NCBI GenBank assembly: GCA_035503715.1
Contig: DATJTE010000155.1
Coordinates: 1 to 64,000, forward strand
Reading direction: 5' to 3'
From: OAS926 sp035503715
GTDB lineage: Bacteria; Pseudomonadota; Alphaproteobacteria; Rhizobiales; Rhizobiaceae
DNA length: 64,000 nt
Shown here one piece after another: positions 7,859 to 16,467 of this stretch (within the stretch, counting starts at the first letter, position 1; every line of letters begins with the position of its first letter). The notes beneath the pieces were generated by a model, which had not been told where the DNA came from, made no database searches, and saw nothing but the letters and a program-made list of their open reading frames with translations. Both the position numbers and the translations under genes were made by a program.

Positions 7859-9901
7859 ATGAGCCCCCGACCGGGCAAAACTGAAAATTCCCCTCTCTTT
7901 CTGGGCATCGACACCGGCGGCACCTACACCGATGCGGTGTTGTGGGCGGAGTCCGCCGGCGCGGACGGGCGTGGAGCGATCATCGCCAAGGCGAAAGCGC
8001 TCACCACCCGCCACGATCTGGCAGTCGGCATTTCCGGCGCGGTCGACGCGGTGCTCGCCGAGGCGAAGGTGGCGCCGCAGGTGGTAAAGCTCGTCTCCAT
8101 GTCCACCACGCTCGCCACCAACGCGCTGGTGGAAGGGCAGGGCGGCCGCGCAGCACTCGTCATGGTCGGCTTCTCCGACGAGGATCTGTCGCGCGACAAT
8201 CTGAAGGCCGCGCTCGGCGCCGATCCGGTCGTCTTTCTCGTCGGCGGCCATGATGTCCACGGAAACGCGAAAACGCTTGATTTGCAGCCGCTTGCGGCCG
8301 CATTGCCGGAATTGGCCAGGTCCGTTTCCGGCTTCGCTGTCTGCGCCTATTTTGCTGTCCGCAATCCAGCCCACGAAAATACCGTGCGGGATTTCCTCAG
8401 GGAAAACAGTGGCTTGCCGGTCACCTGCAGCCATGAACTCTCGTCGAGGCTCGGCGGTCCGCGCCGCGCGCTCACGACATTGCTCAATGCGCGGCTCGTC
8501 GTCATGATCGACGGGCTCATTGCCGCCACGGAGCAATTCCTGGAAAAGCGTGGAATATCAGCGCCTTTGATGGTGGTGCGTGGCGATGGCGCGCTGGTGT
8601 CGGCGGCGTTTGCGCGGCAGCGGCCGATCGAGACGATTCTCTCCGGCCCGGCCGCCAGCCTCGTTGGCGCGCGGCATTTGACCAGTCTTTCCAATGCCCT
8701 GGTGTCCGACATCGGCGGTACCACCACAGACGTCGCGGTGCTCGACCATGGCCGCCCCCGGCTTGACGAGCAGGGCGCCACCGTCGGCGGCTACCGCACC
8801 ATGGTCGAGGCCGTCGCCATGCGCACCTTTGGCCTCGGCGGCGATTCCGAAGTGTCGCTGGAGGAGGGCGCGCTCGATCCGAAGATCCTGCTCGGCCCGC
8901 GCCGCCTGGTACCGCTGTCGCTCGCCGCGTACCAGCATGGCGCGGCCGTCACCGATGAGCTGGAGCGGCAGTTGCGTGCCGCCAATCCCGGCCGCATGGA
9001 CGGCCGTTTTGCGGTCCGCACCGGCGTGCCGGACCGCCTCGCGGCCGGCCTCACCGGCGCCGAGGCGAAGCTTTACGAGGCGCTCACCGCGGTGCCGCAG
9101 TCGATCGATCGGCTGCTGTCCTCGACCGCCCAGCAGGCGACGCTGCAGCGCCTTGTGTCGCGCGGCCTTGCGCATGTTTCGGGCTTCACGCCGTCCGACG
9201 CCGCGCATGTGCTGGCAAAGCAGACGAACTGGGATGCACATGCCGCCAGGCTTGGCGCGGAGGTCTTCGCGCGCAAGAAAGACGGGCGCGGCCAGCCCAT
9301 TGCTGACAGTCCCGAAAGCCTTGCGCAGCGTGTGCTTTCCGCACTGACGCGCCAGTCCGCCGAAGTCATCCTGGAGACCGCCTTCGCGGAGGATGGTTTT
9401 GACGGCGAATCCACCGTCGAGCACGCGCTTGTCCAGCGCGCCGTCGACGGAAAGGGCGGAATTGCGCGGCTTACCGTGGCCGTCGACCGCCCCGTCATCG
9501 GCCTCGGCGCCTCCGCCGGGCTGCATTATGCCGGCCTGCCCGCGCTGGTCGGCAACGAGGTCGTCGTTCCCGCGGATGCCGGCGTCGCGAACGCGCTGGG
9601 CGCCGTCGTCGGCCAGGTGCGCGTCACCGTGTCGGCGACCGTCAGCCAGCCCAAGGAAGGGCTGTTCCGCGCGGCCGCTGGCGATCTGGTCAAGGATTTC
9701 ACCGACGAGGCGAAGGCGCTCGACCACGCCGAGCGCGTGGTCCGCAAGGCCGCGCTCGACGCGGCCATCGCCGCCGGCACCGACACCGCGGAGGTCGAGG
9801 TGACCCGCGACATCCGCGCCGCCACGGTCGAAAGCCAGCGCACCTTCATCGAAGCTGTCATTGCCGCAACCGCCAGCGGCCGGCCGCGCATCGCCGTCTG
9901 A
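7859..9901 (+). CDS. Hydantoinase/oxoprolinase family protein (HyuA-like), orphan
   Basis: The 680-residue protein has the HyuA domain order. The N-terminal Hydant_A_N segment carries FLGIDTGGTYTDAV (about 14-27), the ASKHA-type phosphate loop. The central hydantoinase A domain carries SDIGGTTTDVAVLD (about 282-295) and the conserved GGYRTMVEAVAMRTFGLGG. Relatives form ATP-dependent N-methylhydantoinases, 5-oxoprolinases or acetone carboxylase subunits together with a HyuB partner. No HyuB gene is present here. The substrate therefore cannot be assigned. Many rhizobia carry similar stand-alone HyuA-like genes. The start ATG at 7859 gives the normal N-terminus. Confidence 0.88.
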   Translation: MSPRPGKTENSPLFLGIDTGGTYTDAVLWAESAGADGRGAIIAKAKALTTRHDLAVGISGAVDAVLAEAKVAPQVVKLVSMSTTLATNALVEGQGGRAALVMVGFSDEDLSRDNLKAALGADPVVFLVGGHDVHGNAKTLDLQPLAAALPELARSVSGFAVCAYFAVRNPAHENTVRDFLRENSGLPVTCSHELSSRLGGPRRALTTLLNARLVVMIDGLIAATEQFLEKRGISAPLMVVRGDGALVSAAFARQRPIETILSGPAASLVGARHLTSLSNALVSDIGGTTTDVAVLDHGRPRLDEQGATVGGYRTMVEAVAMRTFGLGGDSEVSLEEGALDPKILLGPRRLVPLSLAAYQHGAAVTDELERQLRAANPGRMDGRFAVRTGVPDRLAAGLTGAEAKLYEALTAVPQSIDRLLSSTAQQATLQRLVSRGLAHVSGFTPSDAAHVLAKQTNWDAHAARLGAEVFARKKDGRGQPIADSPESLAQRVLSALTRQSAEVILETAFAEDGFDGESTVEHALVQRAVDGKGGIARLTVAVDRPVIGLGASAGLHYAGLPALVGNEVVVPADAGVANALGAVVGQVRVTVSATVSQPKEGLFRAAAGDLVKDFTDEAKALDHAERVVRKAALDAAIAAGTDTAEVEVTRDIRAATVESQRTFIEAVIAATASGRPRIAV

Positions 9902-10039
9902 TCTGGGCAGGAAAATAGTAATCGTTTCAGCCGGTTACCAATAGGAAAGGGGACTGAGCCTTTCGAATGAATTGACCCGTCCGCTCTGCCATGCAAAAGG
10001 CCGAAGCTCTTTCAAAGCCCGGCCCTGGAGAATTTGTTG

Positions 10040-12217
10040 ATGACCGACCGCATTGAGATTGCCGGGCTGCAGATCGCTCGGCCGCTCCATGAATTCGTCG
10101 AGCGCGAGGCCCTGTCTGGCACCGGGATTGACGCCGCCGCCTTCTGGTCGGGTTTCTCCGAAATCGTCCACGACCTCGCGCCGAAAAACCGCGCGCTGCT
10201 CAAGAAGCGCGACGATCTCCAGGAAAAGATCGATGACTGGCATCGCGCCAACGGCGCGCCGAACGATCTTGCCGCCTACAAGGCGTTCCTCAAGGAGATT
10301 GGCTATCTCGTTGAGGAAGGTCCGGCCTTTACGGTGACGACGGAGAACGTCGACCCGGAAATCGCGACGATCGCCGGTCCGCAACTTGTCGTGCCGGTCA
10401 TGAACGCGCGCTATGCTCTGAACGCCGTGAACGCCCGCTGGGGCTCGCTTTACGACGCGCTCTACGGCACGGACGCAATTCCCGAGACCGACGGCGCGGA
10501 GAAGGGCAAGGGCTACAATCCGAAGCGCGGCGCGAAGGTGATCGCCTGGGCGCGCGATTTTCTCGACGAAGCGGCGCCGCTTGCGGCGGCAAGCTGGAAG
10601 GATGCGCGGGGCTTCTCCGTGAAAGACGCGTCTCTGGTTGTTGCGCTCGGCGGTGGCAAGACGACAGGCCTGAAAGATCCGAAGCAGTTCGCCGGCTATC
10701 TCGAGACGCCCGAAGCGCCCGACCAGTTTCTGCTCCGTAACAACGGCATCCACATCGAAGTGCTGATCGATCCGAAGTCGGAGATCGGCAGGAGCGATCC
10801 TGCGCACATTTCCGATGTCTGGCTCGAAGCCGCGATTACCACGATCATGGACTGTGAGGACTCCGTCGCCGCGGTCGATGCCGAGGACAAGGCGCTCGTC
10901 TATCGCAACTGGCTCGGCCTGATGCGAGGCGACCTCACCGAGGAAGTCACCAAGGGCGGGACGACCTTCACCCGAAAACTCAATCCCGACCTCGACTATC
11001 ACGCGCCGGACGGCTCGACCTTCGAGGCGAAATGCCGGTCGATGATGCTGGTCCGCAATGTCGGGCACCTGATGACCAATCCGGCGATCCTCGACCGCGA
11101 CGGCAACGAAGTGCCGGAAGGCATCATGGATGCGATGATCACGTCGATGATCGCGCTGCACGATGTCGGCCAAGGGGGTAAAACCGGCGGCCGCCGCAAG
11201 AATTCGCGCACCGGTTCTGTCTATATCGTGAAACCGAAGATGCACGGCCCCGAGGAGGTGGCCTTCTCGGTCGAACTGTTCGGTCGTGTCGAGAAGGCCC
11301 TCGGCATGAAGCCGAACACGCTGAAGATGGGCATCATGGATGAGGAGCGGCGCACGACCGTCAACCTCAAGGAGTGCATCCGCGCAGCGAAGGAGCGCGT
11401 CGTCTTCATCAACACCGGGTTCCTCGATCGCACCGGCGACGAGATGCACACCTCGATGGAAGCTGGCCCGATGATCCGCAAGGGAGACATGAAGCAGGCC
11501 GCCTGGATCCAGGCCTATGAAAACTGGAACGTCGACACTGGTCTTGAGTGCGGCCTCGAAGGCCGCGCGCAGATCGGCAAGGGCATGTGGGCGATGCCGG
11601 ATCTGATGGCGGCGATGCTCGAGCAGAAGATCGGCCATCCGAAAGCCGGCGCCAACACCGCCTGGGTGCCGTCGCCGACCGCCGCGACGCTGCACGCGAC
11701 GCACTATCACAAGGTCGATGTGCATGCCGTGCAGGAGAAGCTGAAGAGCCGTCCGAAGGCGAAGCTCGACGATATTCTTTCGGTGCCGGTGGCTGTGCGC
11801 CCGAACTGGACGCCGGAGGAAATCCAGCGCGAGCTCGACAACAACGCCCAGGGCATTCTGGGTTACGTCGTGCGCTGGATCGATCAGGGCATCGGCTGCT
11901 CGAAAGTGCCGGACATCAACGATGTCGGGCTGATGGAGGATCGCGCGACGCTGCGCATCTCCTCGCAGCACATCGCCAACTGGCTGCATCATGGCGTCTG
12001 CTCGCAGAACCAGGTCATGGAGACGATGAAACGCATGGCCGCGGTCGTCGACCGGCAGAACGAGGGCGACCCGCTCTATCGGCCGATGGCGCCGGACTAT
12101 GATGGGTCGATCGCGTTCCGCGCCGCGTGCGATCTGGTCTTTCAGGGCCGCGCGCAGCCCAGCGGCTACACCGAGCCGATCCTGCACAAGCGGCGGCTCG
12201 AACTCAAAGCCGTGTAA
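10040..12217 (+). CDS. glcB: Malate synthase G
   Basis: Malate synthase G condenses glyoxylate with acetyl-CoA to malate, the second step of the glyoxylate bypass and of glycolate use. The 725-residue length matches the G isoform (single-chain, about 720-730), not the shorter A isoform. Characteristic blocks are MDCEDSVAAVDAEDK (about 269), RNVGHLMTNPA and DEMHTSMEAGPMI. The ATG at 10040 is preferred over the TTGs at 10034 and 10037 because GGAG at 10027-10030 sits about 9 bases upstream. The gene stands alone without an adjacent isocitrate lyase. A large palindromic element follows and may end transcription. Confidence 0.96.
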   Translation: MTDRIEIAGLQIARPLHEFVEREALSGTGIDAAAFWSGFSEIVHDLAPKNRALLKKRDDLQEKIDDWHRANGAPNDLAAYKAFLKEIGYLVEEGPAFTVTTENVDPEIATIAGPQLVVPVMNARYALNAVNARWGSLYDALYGTDAIPETDGAEKGKGYNPKRGAKVIAWARDFLDEAAPLAAASWKDARGFSVKDASLVVALGGGKTTGLKDPKQFAGYLETPEAPDQFLLRNNGIHIEVLIDPKSEIGRSDPAHISDVWLEAAITTIMDCEDSVAAVDAEDKALVYRNWLGLMRGDLTEEVTKGGTTFTRKLNPDLDYHAPDGSTFEAKCRSMMLVRNVGHLMTNPAILDRDGNEVPEGIMDAMITSMIALHDVGQGGKTGGRRKNSRTGSVYIVKPKMHGPEEVAFSVELFGRVEKALGMKPNTLKMGIMDEERRTTVNLKECIRAAKERVVFINTGFLDRTGDEMHTSMEAGPMIRKGDMKQAAWIQAYENWNVDTGLECGLEGRAQIGKGMWAMPDLMAAMLEQKIGHPKAGANTAWVPSPTAATLHATHYHKVDVHAVQEKLKSRPKAKLDDILSVPVAVRPNWTPEEIQRELDNNAQGILGYVVRWIDQGIGCSKVPDINDVGLMEDRATLRISSQHIANWLHHGVCSQNQVMETMKRMAAVVDRQNEGDPLYRPMAPDYDGSIAFRAACDLVFQGRAQPSGYTEPILHKRRLELKAV

Positions 12218-12230
12218 GTTCTAATGGTCC

Positions 12231-12363
12231 GCCCCCTCCACCGCCTTCGGCGGTCCCCCTCCCCCGCTTCGCAGGGGAGGATCCGAGGTCGCGGCCGACA
12301 TCGCCGGTTGATCCTCCCCCGTTTACGGGGGAGGGGGACCACGCAAAGCGTGGTGGAGGGGGC
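12231..12363. repeat. Two-armed palindromic intergenic element between glcB and tsaB
   Basis: The left arm (12231-12283) reads GCCCCCTCCACC, a small hairpin, GGTCCCCCTCCCCCG, then AGGGGAGGATC. The right arm (12310-12363) is its reverse complement with different hairpin loops (AAACG-type and CTTTG-type). The whole can fold into a branched stem. It is typical of GC-rich rhizobial intergenic repeats and may double as a terminator for glcB. Confidence 0.75.
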
Positions 12364-12387
12364 GCGTGATTTCGCGAATGCAGCGCC

Positions 12388-13056
12388 ATGATCCTCGCCA
12401 TCGACACTGCCGCCAATCTCTGCGCCGCGTGCATCCATGATGCGGATCGCGAGCTTGGCCGCGCGGTGCGCGACATCGGCAAGGGACATGCCGAGCAGCT
12501 CATGGATGTCATTGGCGAGGCGATGGGTTCGGCTGGACTTACCTATGCCGATCTCGACGCTATCGCCGTCGCCGTTGGCCCCGGGTCGTTCACCGGCATC
12601 CGCGTCGGCGTGGCAACCGCGCGCGGACTGGCGTTGGCGCTGAAAATCCCTGCGATTGGCGTGACAACTCTGGAAGCGCTCGCTTACCAAGCGCGCGAGC
12701 TGAACCGACCCGTGTCCGTCACGGCCGCTATCGATGCCGGCCGCGATGGTCTGTACGTCGCCCTTTACGATGATTTGGGAAACGGGGTGCATGCTCCTCA
12801 AATTGCCGGCATAGATGAGGCGATGCGGCTGGCAATGGAGGGCGAGATGATCTGCGGATCGGCCGCCAGAAGGATTGCTGACGCAGCCGGTGTCGCGGAG
12901 CGTGTGGTTGCGCCGCTCACCGCGACAGCCGACATAGGCACCTATGCACGCCTTGCCGCGATCAAGCCGCGCGATGGCGCAAAGCCAAAGCCGCTCTACC
13001 TGCGCGCGCCGGACGCCAAGCCGCAGGCGCACGCGATCCTGGCGCGAAAACCATGA
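12388..13056 (+). CDS. tsaB: tRNA threonylcarbamoyladenosine biosynthesis protein TsaB
   Basis: TsaB is a catalytically inactive ASKHA-fold partner of TsaD, needed with TsaE to place threonylcarbamoyl on A37 of ANN-decoding tRNAs. The 222-residue protein starts MILAIDTAANLCAAC, has the conserved VAVGPGSFTGIRVGVATARGL block (about 62-82) and the typical length. Its stop overlaps the rimI start (ATGA at 13053-13056), so the two genes are translationally coupled. This tsaB-rimI pairing is widespread in bacteria. Confidence 0.95.
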   Translation: MILAIDTAANLCAACIHDADRELGRAVRDIGKGHAEQLMDVIGEAMGSAGLTYADLDAIAVAVGPGSFTGIRVGVATARGLALALKIPAIGVTTLEALAYQARELNRPVSVTAAIDAGRDGLYVALYDDLGNGVHAPQIAGIDEAMRLAMEGEMICGSAARRIADAAGVAERVVAPLTATADIGTYARLAAIKPRDGAKPKPLYLRAPDAKPQAHAILARKP

Positions 13057-13553
13057 TGAACTGGCTGCCCTTCACGACGCAGAAGCCGCGGGACTTTTCG
13101 ATCGCGCCGATCGCGCGTTCGGATGCGCCGCGGCTTGCGGTCCTGCATCGGGAGGATTTCCTTCGGCCGTGGTCGGACGGTGAGTTCGCTTCGCTGATCG
13201 ATCAGGATGCGGTGTTCGGCTTTTCGGCGCTGGAGACCGGAAAGGGCAGGGAGGGTCCCGTCGGCTTCGTGCTCGCCCGTCTCGCGGCTGGAGAGGCCGA
13301 GATCCTGACCGTGGCCGTCGCCCGCTCGCACCGGCGGCTGGGTCTCGGCTGGAAATTGATGGACGCCGTGCTGCGTGAGCTTCACGCGGCCCGCGCCGAA
13401 GCCCTGTTCCTCGAAGTGGACGAGACGAACGCCGCGGCGATTACTCTCTATCGCCGGCTCGGGTTCCGCGAGGTTGCAAAGCGGCCTGCCTACTACAGCG
13501 ATGGCGACGGCCGGAAATCGGCTGCGCTTGTCATGCGCCGCGATCTTCGTTAG
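13053..13553 (+). CDS. rimI: Ribosomal protein S18-alanine N-acetyltransferase family (GNAT)
   Basis: This 166-residue GNAT protein carries the acetyl-CoA pyrophosphate loop RRLGLGWKLM (about 93-102) preceded by the beta-4 strand EILTVAVA, and the C-terminal GNAT motif EVDETNAAAITLYRRLGF. RimI acetylates the N-terminal Ala of ribosomal protein S18. The overlap with tsaB supports the name; in alphaproteobacteria the actual substrate may be broader. The coding start overlaps the tsaB stop by four bases. Confidence 0.88.
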   Translation: MMNWLPFTTQKPRDFSIAPIARSDAPRLAVLHREDFLRPWSDGEFASLIDQDAVFGFSALETGKGREGPVGFVLARLAAGEAEILTVAVARSHRRLGLGWKLMDAVLRELHAARAEALFLEVDETNAAAITLYRRLGFREVAKRPAYYSDGDGRKSAALVMRRDLR

Positions 13554-13586
13554 CCAGCCCTCCGGGCTGGAGAACCGTCGGACAAA

Positions 13587-14402
13587 ATGCTCGCGACAAT
13601 CCGGATGGCGCTCGGGCTGATCGTCATCGCCATCGCCATTCTGCTTGTCATCCCGACGCAATACATCGCGTTGAAGACTGGCCTCTATTCGATGAATTTC
13701 GGCTCGCGCTGGTGCCATTGGGCGATGGCCAAGGCGCTCGGCTTCCGTATCGTCAAGCATGGCGAAATGGCGAGGGAGCGGCCGCTGCTGATCGCCTCCA
13801 ACCACATTTCATGGACGGACATCCTGGTGATCGGCTCGATGACGGAAGGGTCATTCATCGCGCGCGGCGACATGGCCGGTTGGCCTTTTCTCGGCTGGCT
13901 CTCGACGCTGCAGAAGACGATCTTCGTCGATCGTAAGCGTAAGGGTACGTCCGGCGCTCAGGCATCCGATGTTGGCAAGCGGCTGGCGGGCAATGATCCC
14001 GTCATTCTGTTCGCCGAGGGTACGACGGGCGACGGCAATTTCATTCTCCGCTTCAACAGCACGCTCTTTGGCGCGGCCGATATGGCGATCCGTGAAGGCG
14101 GCGCGGAGAAGGTCTTCATCCAGCCGGTGGCGATCGTCTACACGCGCTTTCATGGCATGCCGATGAACCGGCAGCATCGTCCGCTTGCGGCCTGGATCGG
14201 CGACAATGAGCTATGGCCATCCATCCGGCAGCACCTCCGCGAAGGCGCGATGGATGTCGAGGTGTTTTTCGGCGAGCCGGTCGAATACACGCCCGCCTCC
14301 AGGCGCAAGGTCGCGGCGAAGGAGATCGAGGACAAAGTGCGGTCGCTGGTGTCGGACAGGTTGAGAGATGTGAAGCGCGCCGACGCGCTCCCTCTGCCTT
14401 GA
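13587..14402 (+). CDS. 1-acyl-sn-glycerol-3-phosphate acyltransferase (PlsC-like)
   Basis: The protein transfers an acyl chain to a lysophospholipid at the inner membrane, most likely in phosphatidic acid synthesis, though rhizobial paralogues such as OlsA make ornithine lipids instead. The 271-residue sequence has an N-terminal membrane anchor (about 5-28, ALGLIVIAIAILLVIPT). The acyltransferase motif I NHISWTD (about 72-78) provides the catalytic His and Asp. The second motif FAEGTTGDG (about 142-150) binds glycerol phosphate. It lies 33 bases after rimI and is likely in the same transcript. The choice between PlsC and OlsA cannot be settled from sequence alone. Confidence 0.85.
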   Translation: MLATIRMALGLIVIAIAILLVIPTQYIALKTGLYSMNFGSRWCHWAMAKALGFRIVKHGEMARERPLLIASNHISWTDILVIGSMTEGSFIARGDMAGWPFLGWLSTLQKTIFVDRKRKGTSGAQASDVGKRLAGNDPVILFAEGTTGDGNFILRFNSTLFGAADMAIREGGAEKVFIQPVAIVYTRFHGMPMNRQHRPLAAWIGDNELWPSIRQHLREGAMDVEVFFGEPVEYTPASRRKVAAKEIEDKVRSLVSDRLRDVKRADALPLP

Positions 14403-15024
14403 GGGGAGGGGTGGCTCGGTGGCTGCAGCGCTCACTCGAAACCTGCCTTCTGTCCCGCAAACCCGTGGATAGATTGCCACCGCCTCTGCCGCCATCCGAA
14501 AATAGTTTTGAGCGATTTCAATCGCTTGCCGTGTCAGCAGAAAAAATCTGCACGAGTGCCAACCGCATTCTGTCCATGGGTATCCGCCCTGCCTGATAAT
14601 ACGCTCGGCAGCTTGCCAGTGGGAACGGGTGTACAACCGGCGCTCAGGCAAGTGTGGCGCCGAAGCTGTTTCCCGCAACGGTGAGCGGGAGAGGTTTCGG
14701 CCCTCCGCCGGGCTGAGCGCCCACGCCTCCCCAGCCGATCGGGGATCAAGGCGATGGGCCGGTGCCGGCAGAGGGGAAAACGCCGGCGGCGCATGGCAGC
14801 GCGTCAACTTACCTAGATTAGACGACGCAATGCCATGCGCCGCCTCCCACACTACCCATGACGCCCGACCGGCGAAGCCGGGTCGGAAAGCGAGTCATGG
14901 GCACTAAAACCATAGCTCGGCTGAAAAGCGCGAGAACGCGAAGCCGTGCTTGAGAGAACGGCCAGCCTGGACCTCCTCCGAAACCGTCTGTCATTCGTCA
15001 TGAAAACCCGCTAGAAGCCGCGCC
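14403..15024. other. 622-base gene-free stretch with strong hairpins at its end
   Basis: ORFs present on either strand show no family signal and disagree in frame with any conserved pattern. The stretch holds a small GAGGGGAGG repeat-like piece just after plsC and an otherwise featureless middle part. It also holds two long inverted repeats at 14785-14844 and 14855-14901, reported separately. The miaB promoter must lie in its last 120 bases. Confidence 0.5.
14785..14901. other. Tandem structured elements: two long perfect inverted repeats
   Basis: The first stem pairs 14785-14798 (GGCGGCGCATGGCA) with 14831-14844, 14 perfect base pairs. The loop has an inner GCGTC/GACGC pairing. The second pairs CCCATGAC (14855-14862) with GTCATGGG (14894-14901) around an inner stem CCGACCGGC/GCCGGGTCGG with a GAA loop (14865-14886). 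No T-run follows either, so they are not classical terminators. This could be a structured RNA or a repeat-element dimer. Confidence 0.6.
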
Positions 15025-16467
15025 ATGGATTTGAACGAACTGCCGGAACGGCAGGTGGAACTCGACAACAATGGCATTTCCGCGCCGGAGACACCCTCCA
15101 GGGCGCGCAAGGTCTTCATCAAGACCTATGGCTGCCAGATGAACGTTTATGACTCGCAGCGCATGAGCGATGCTCTCGCGACAAGCGGCTATGTCGCGTC
15201 CGACACGGTCGAGGACGCCGACCTCGTTCTGCTGAACACCTGTCACATCCGCGAGAAGGCTGCCGAAAAGGTCTATTCCGAACTCGGTCGCATCCGGAAG
15301 CTCAAGACCGAGCGCGAGAAAAGCGGCAAGGAGATGCTGATCGGTGTCGCAGGCTGCGTCGCACAGGCGGAAGGCCGGGAGATCATTCGCCGGTCCCCCG
15401 TGGTCGACCTGGTGATCGGCCCCCAGACCTATCATCGTCTCCCCGACGTCGTGCTGCGCGCGCGCGCCGGCGACAAGGTGGTCGAAACCGATTACGCCAT
15501 CGAAGACAAGTTCGAACATCTGCCGCAGCCGAAAAAGGCCGACGTACAGAAGCGTGGCGTCACCGCGTTCCTCACCGTGCAGGAAGGGTGCGACAAGTTC
15601 TGCACCTTCTGCGTCGTGCCTTACACGCGCGGCTCCGAAGTCTCGCGGCCGGTCGCGCAGATCGTCGCGGAAGCGGAGAGGCTCGCTGAAGCCGGCGTGC
15701 GCGAAGTCACGCTGCTCGGCCAGAACGTTAACGCCTGGCATGGCGAAGGTCCGGACGGTTCGGAATGGGGTCTTGGCCGGCTGCTGTTTCGCCTGGCGGA
15801 AATTCCCGGCATCGCGCGGCTGCGCTATACGACCAGCCATCCGCGCGACATGGACGACGCGCTGATCGCCGCGCATCGCGATCTGAAGGCTCTGATGCCC
15901 TATCTGCATCTGCCGGTGCAGGCGGGTTCGGATCGCATCCTGAAGTCGATGAACCGCCGTCATACGGCGGCTGATTATCTCAAACTGATCGACCGCATCC
16001 GCGCCGCGCAGCCGGATATTGCCTTGTCAGGTGACTTCATCGTCGGTTTCCCCGGTGAGACCGACGAGGATTTCGAAGCGACGATGGCGATCGTGCGTAC
16101 CGTGAAGTATGCGCAAGCCTTCTCGTTCAAATATTCGCCGCGCCCGGGCACGCCAGGCGCCGAACTGTCCGACCAGGTGCCGGAATCGGTGAAAGACGAG
16201 CGTCTGCAGCGGCTCCAGGCGCTGCTTCTGGAACAACAGCAGGCCTTTGCCGTTGAAATGGTCGGCCGCGATATCGATCTGTTGATCGACAAGCGAGGCC
16301 GTCAGGCGGGACAGATGGTTGGCCGTTCACCGTGGTTGCAGCCCGTGATTGTTGATGAAAAGGCCGGCGAAATCGGTGACATTGTGCCGGTGCGAATCAC
16401 GAAGGCAGGCTTGTACAGTTTGTTCGCCGAGGCGCTGCGGCCTCGGTCTTCCGGGAGAGACGTTTGA
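15025..16467 (+). CDS. miaB: tRNA-2-methylthio-N6-dimethylallyladenosine synthase MiaB
   Basis: MiaB is a radical-SAM methylthiotransferase that converts i6A37 to ms2i6A37 in tRNAs reading UNN codons. The N-terminal UPF0004 domain has its three cluster Cys at 37, 73 and 111. The radical-SAM cluster motif CDKFCTFC gives Cys 189, 193 and 196. A TRAM domain occupies the last 60 or so residues. The 480-residue length is normal with a short N-terminal extension. The stop overlaps the phoH TTG start (TTGA), and the run miaB-phoH-ybeY-corC-lnt is conserved in rhizobia. Confidence 0.97.
   Translation: MDLNELPERQVELDNNGISAPETPSRARKVFIKTYGCQMNVYDSQRMSDALATSGYVASDTVEDADLVLLNTCHIREKAAEKVYSELGRIRKLKTEREKSGKEMLIGVAGCVAQAEGREIIRRSPVVDLVIGPQTYHRLPDVVLRARAGDKVVETDYAIEDKFEHLPQPKKADVQKRGVTAFLTVQEGCDKFCTFCVVPYTRGSEVSRPVAQIVAEAERLAEAGVREVTLLGQNVNAWHGEGPDGSEWGLGRLLFRLAEIPGIARLRYTTSHPRDMDDALIAAHRDLKALMPYLHLPVQAGSDRILKSMNRRHTAADYLKLIDRIRAAQPDIALSGDFIVGFPGETDEDFEATMAIVRTVKYAQAFSFKYSPRPGTPGAELSDQVPESVKDERLQRLQALLLEQQQAFAVEMVGRDIDLLIDKRGRQAGQMVGRSPWLQPVIVDEKAGEIGDIVPVRITKAGLYSLFAEALRPRSSGRDV

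Noticed and set aside
9935..12187. 750-codon antisense ORF opposite malate synthase G
   Set aside because: High GC at third positions yields long antisense frames; its residues are Arg/His/Asp-rich low-complexity and match no family, whereas the plus strand is clear glcB.
14211..14852. 213-codon minus-strand ORF overlapping the end of plsC
   Set aside because: Shadow of plsC in its first part and of an empty GC-rich gap in the rest; composition is not protein-like.
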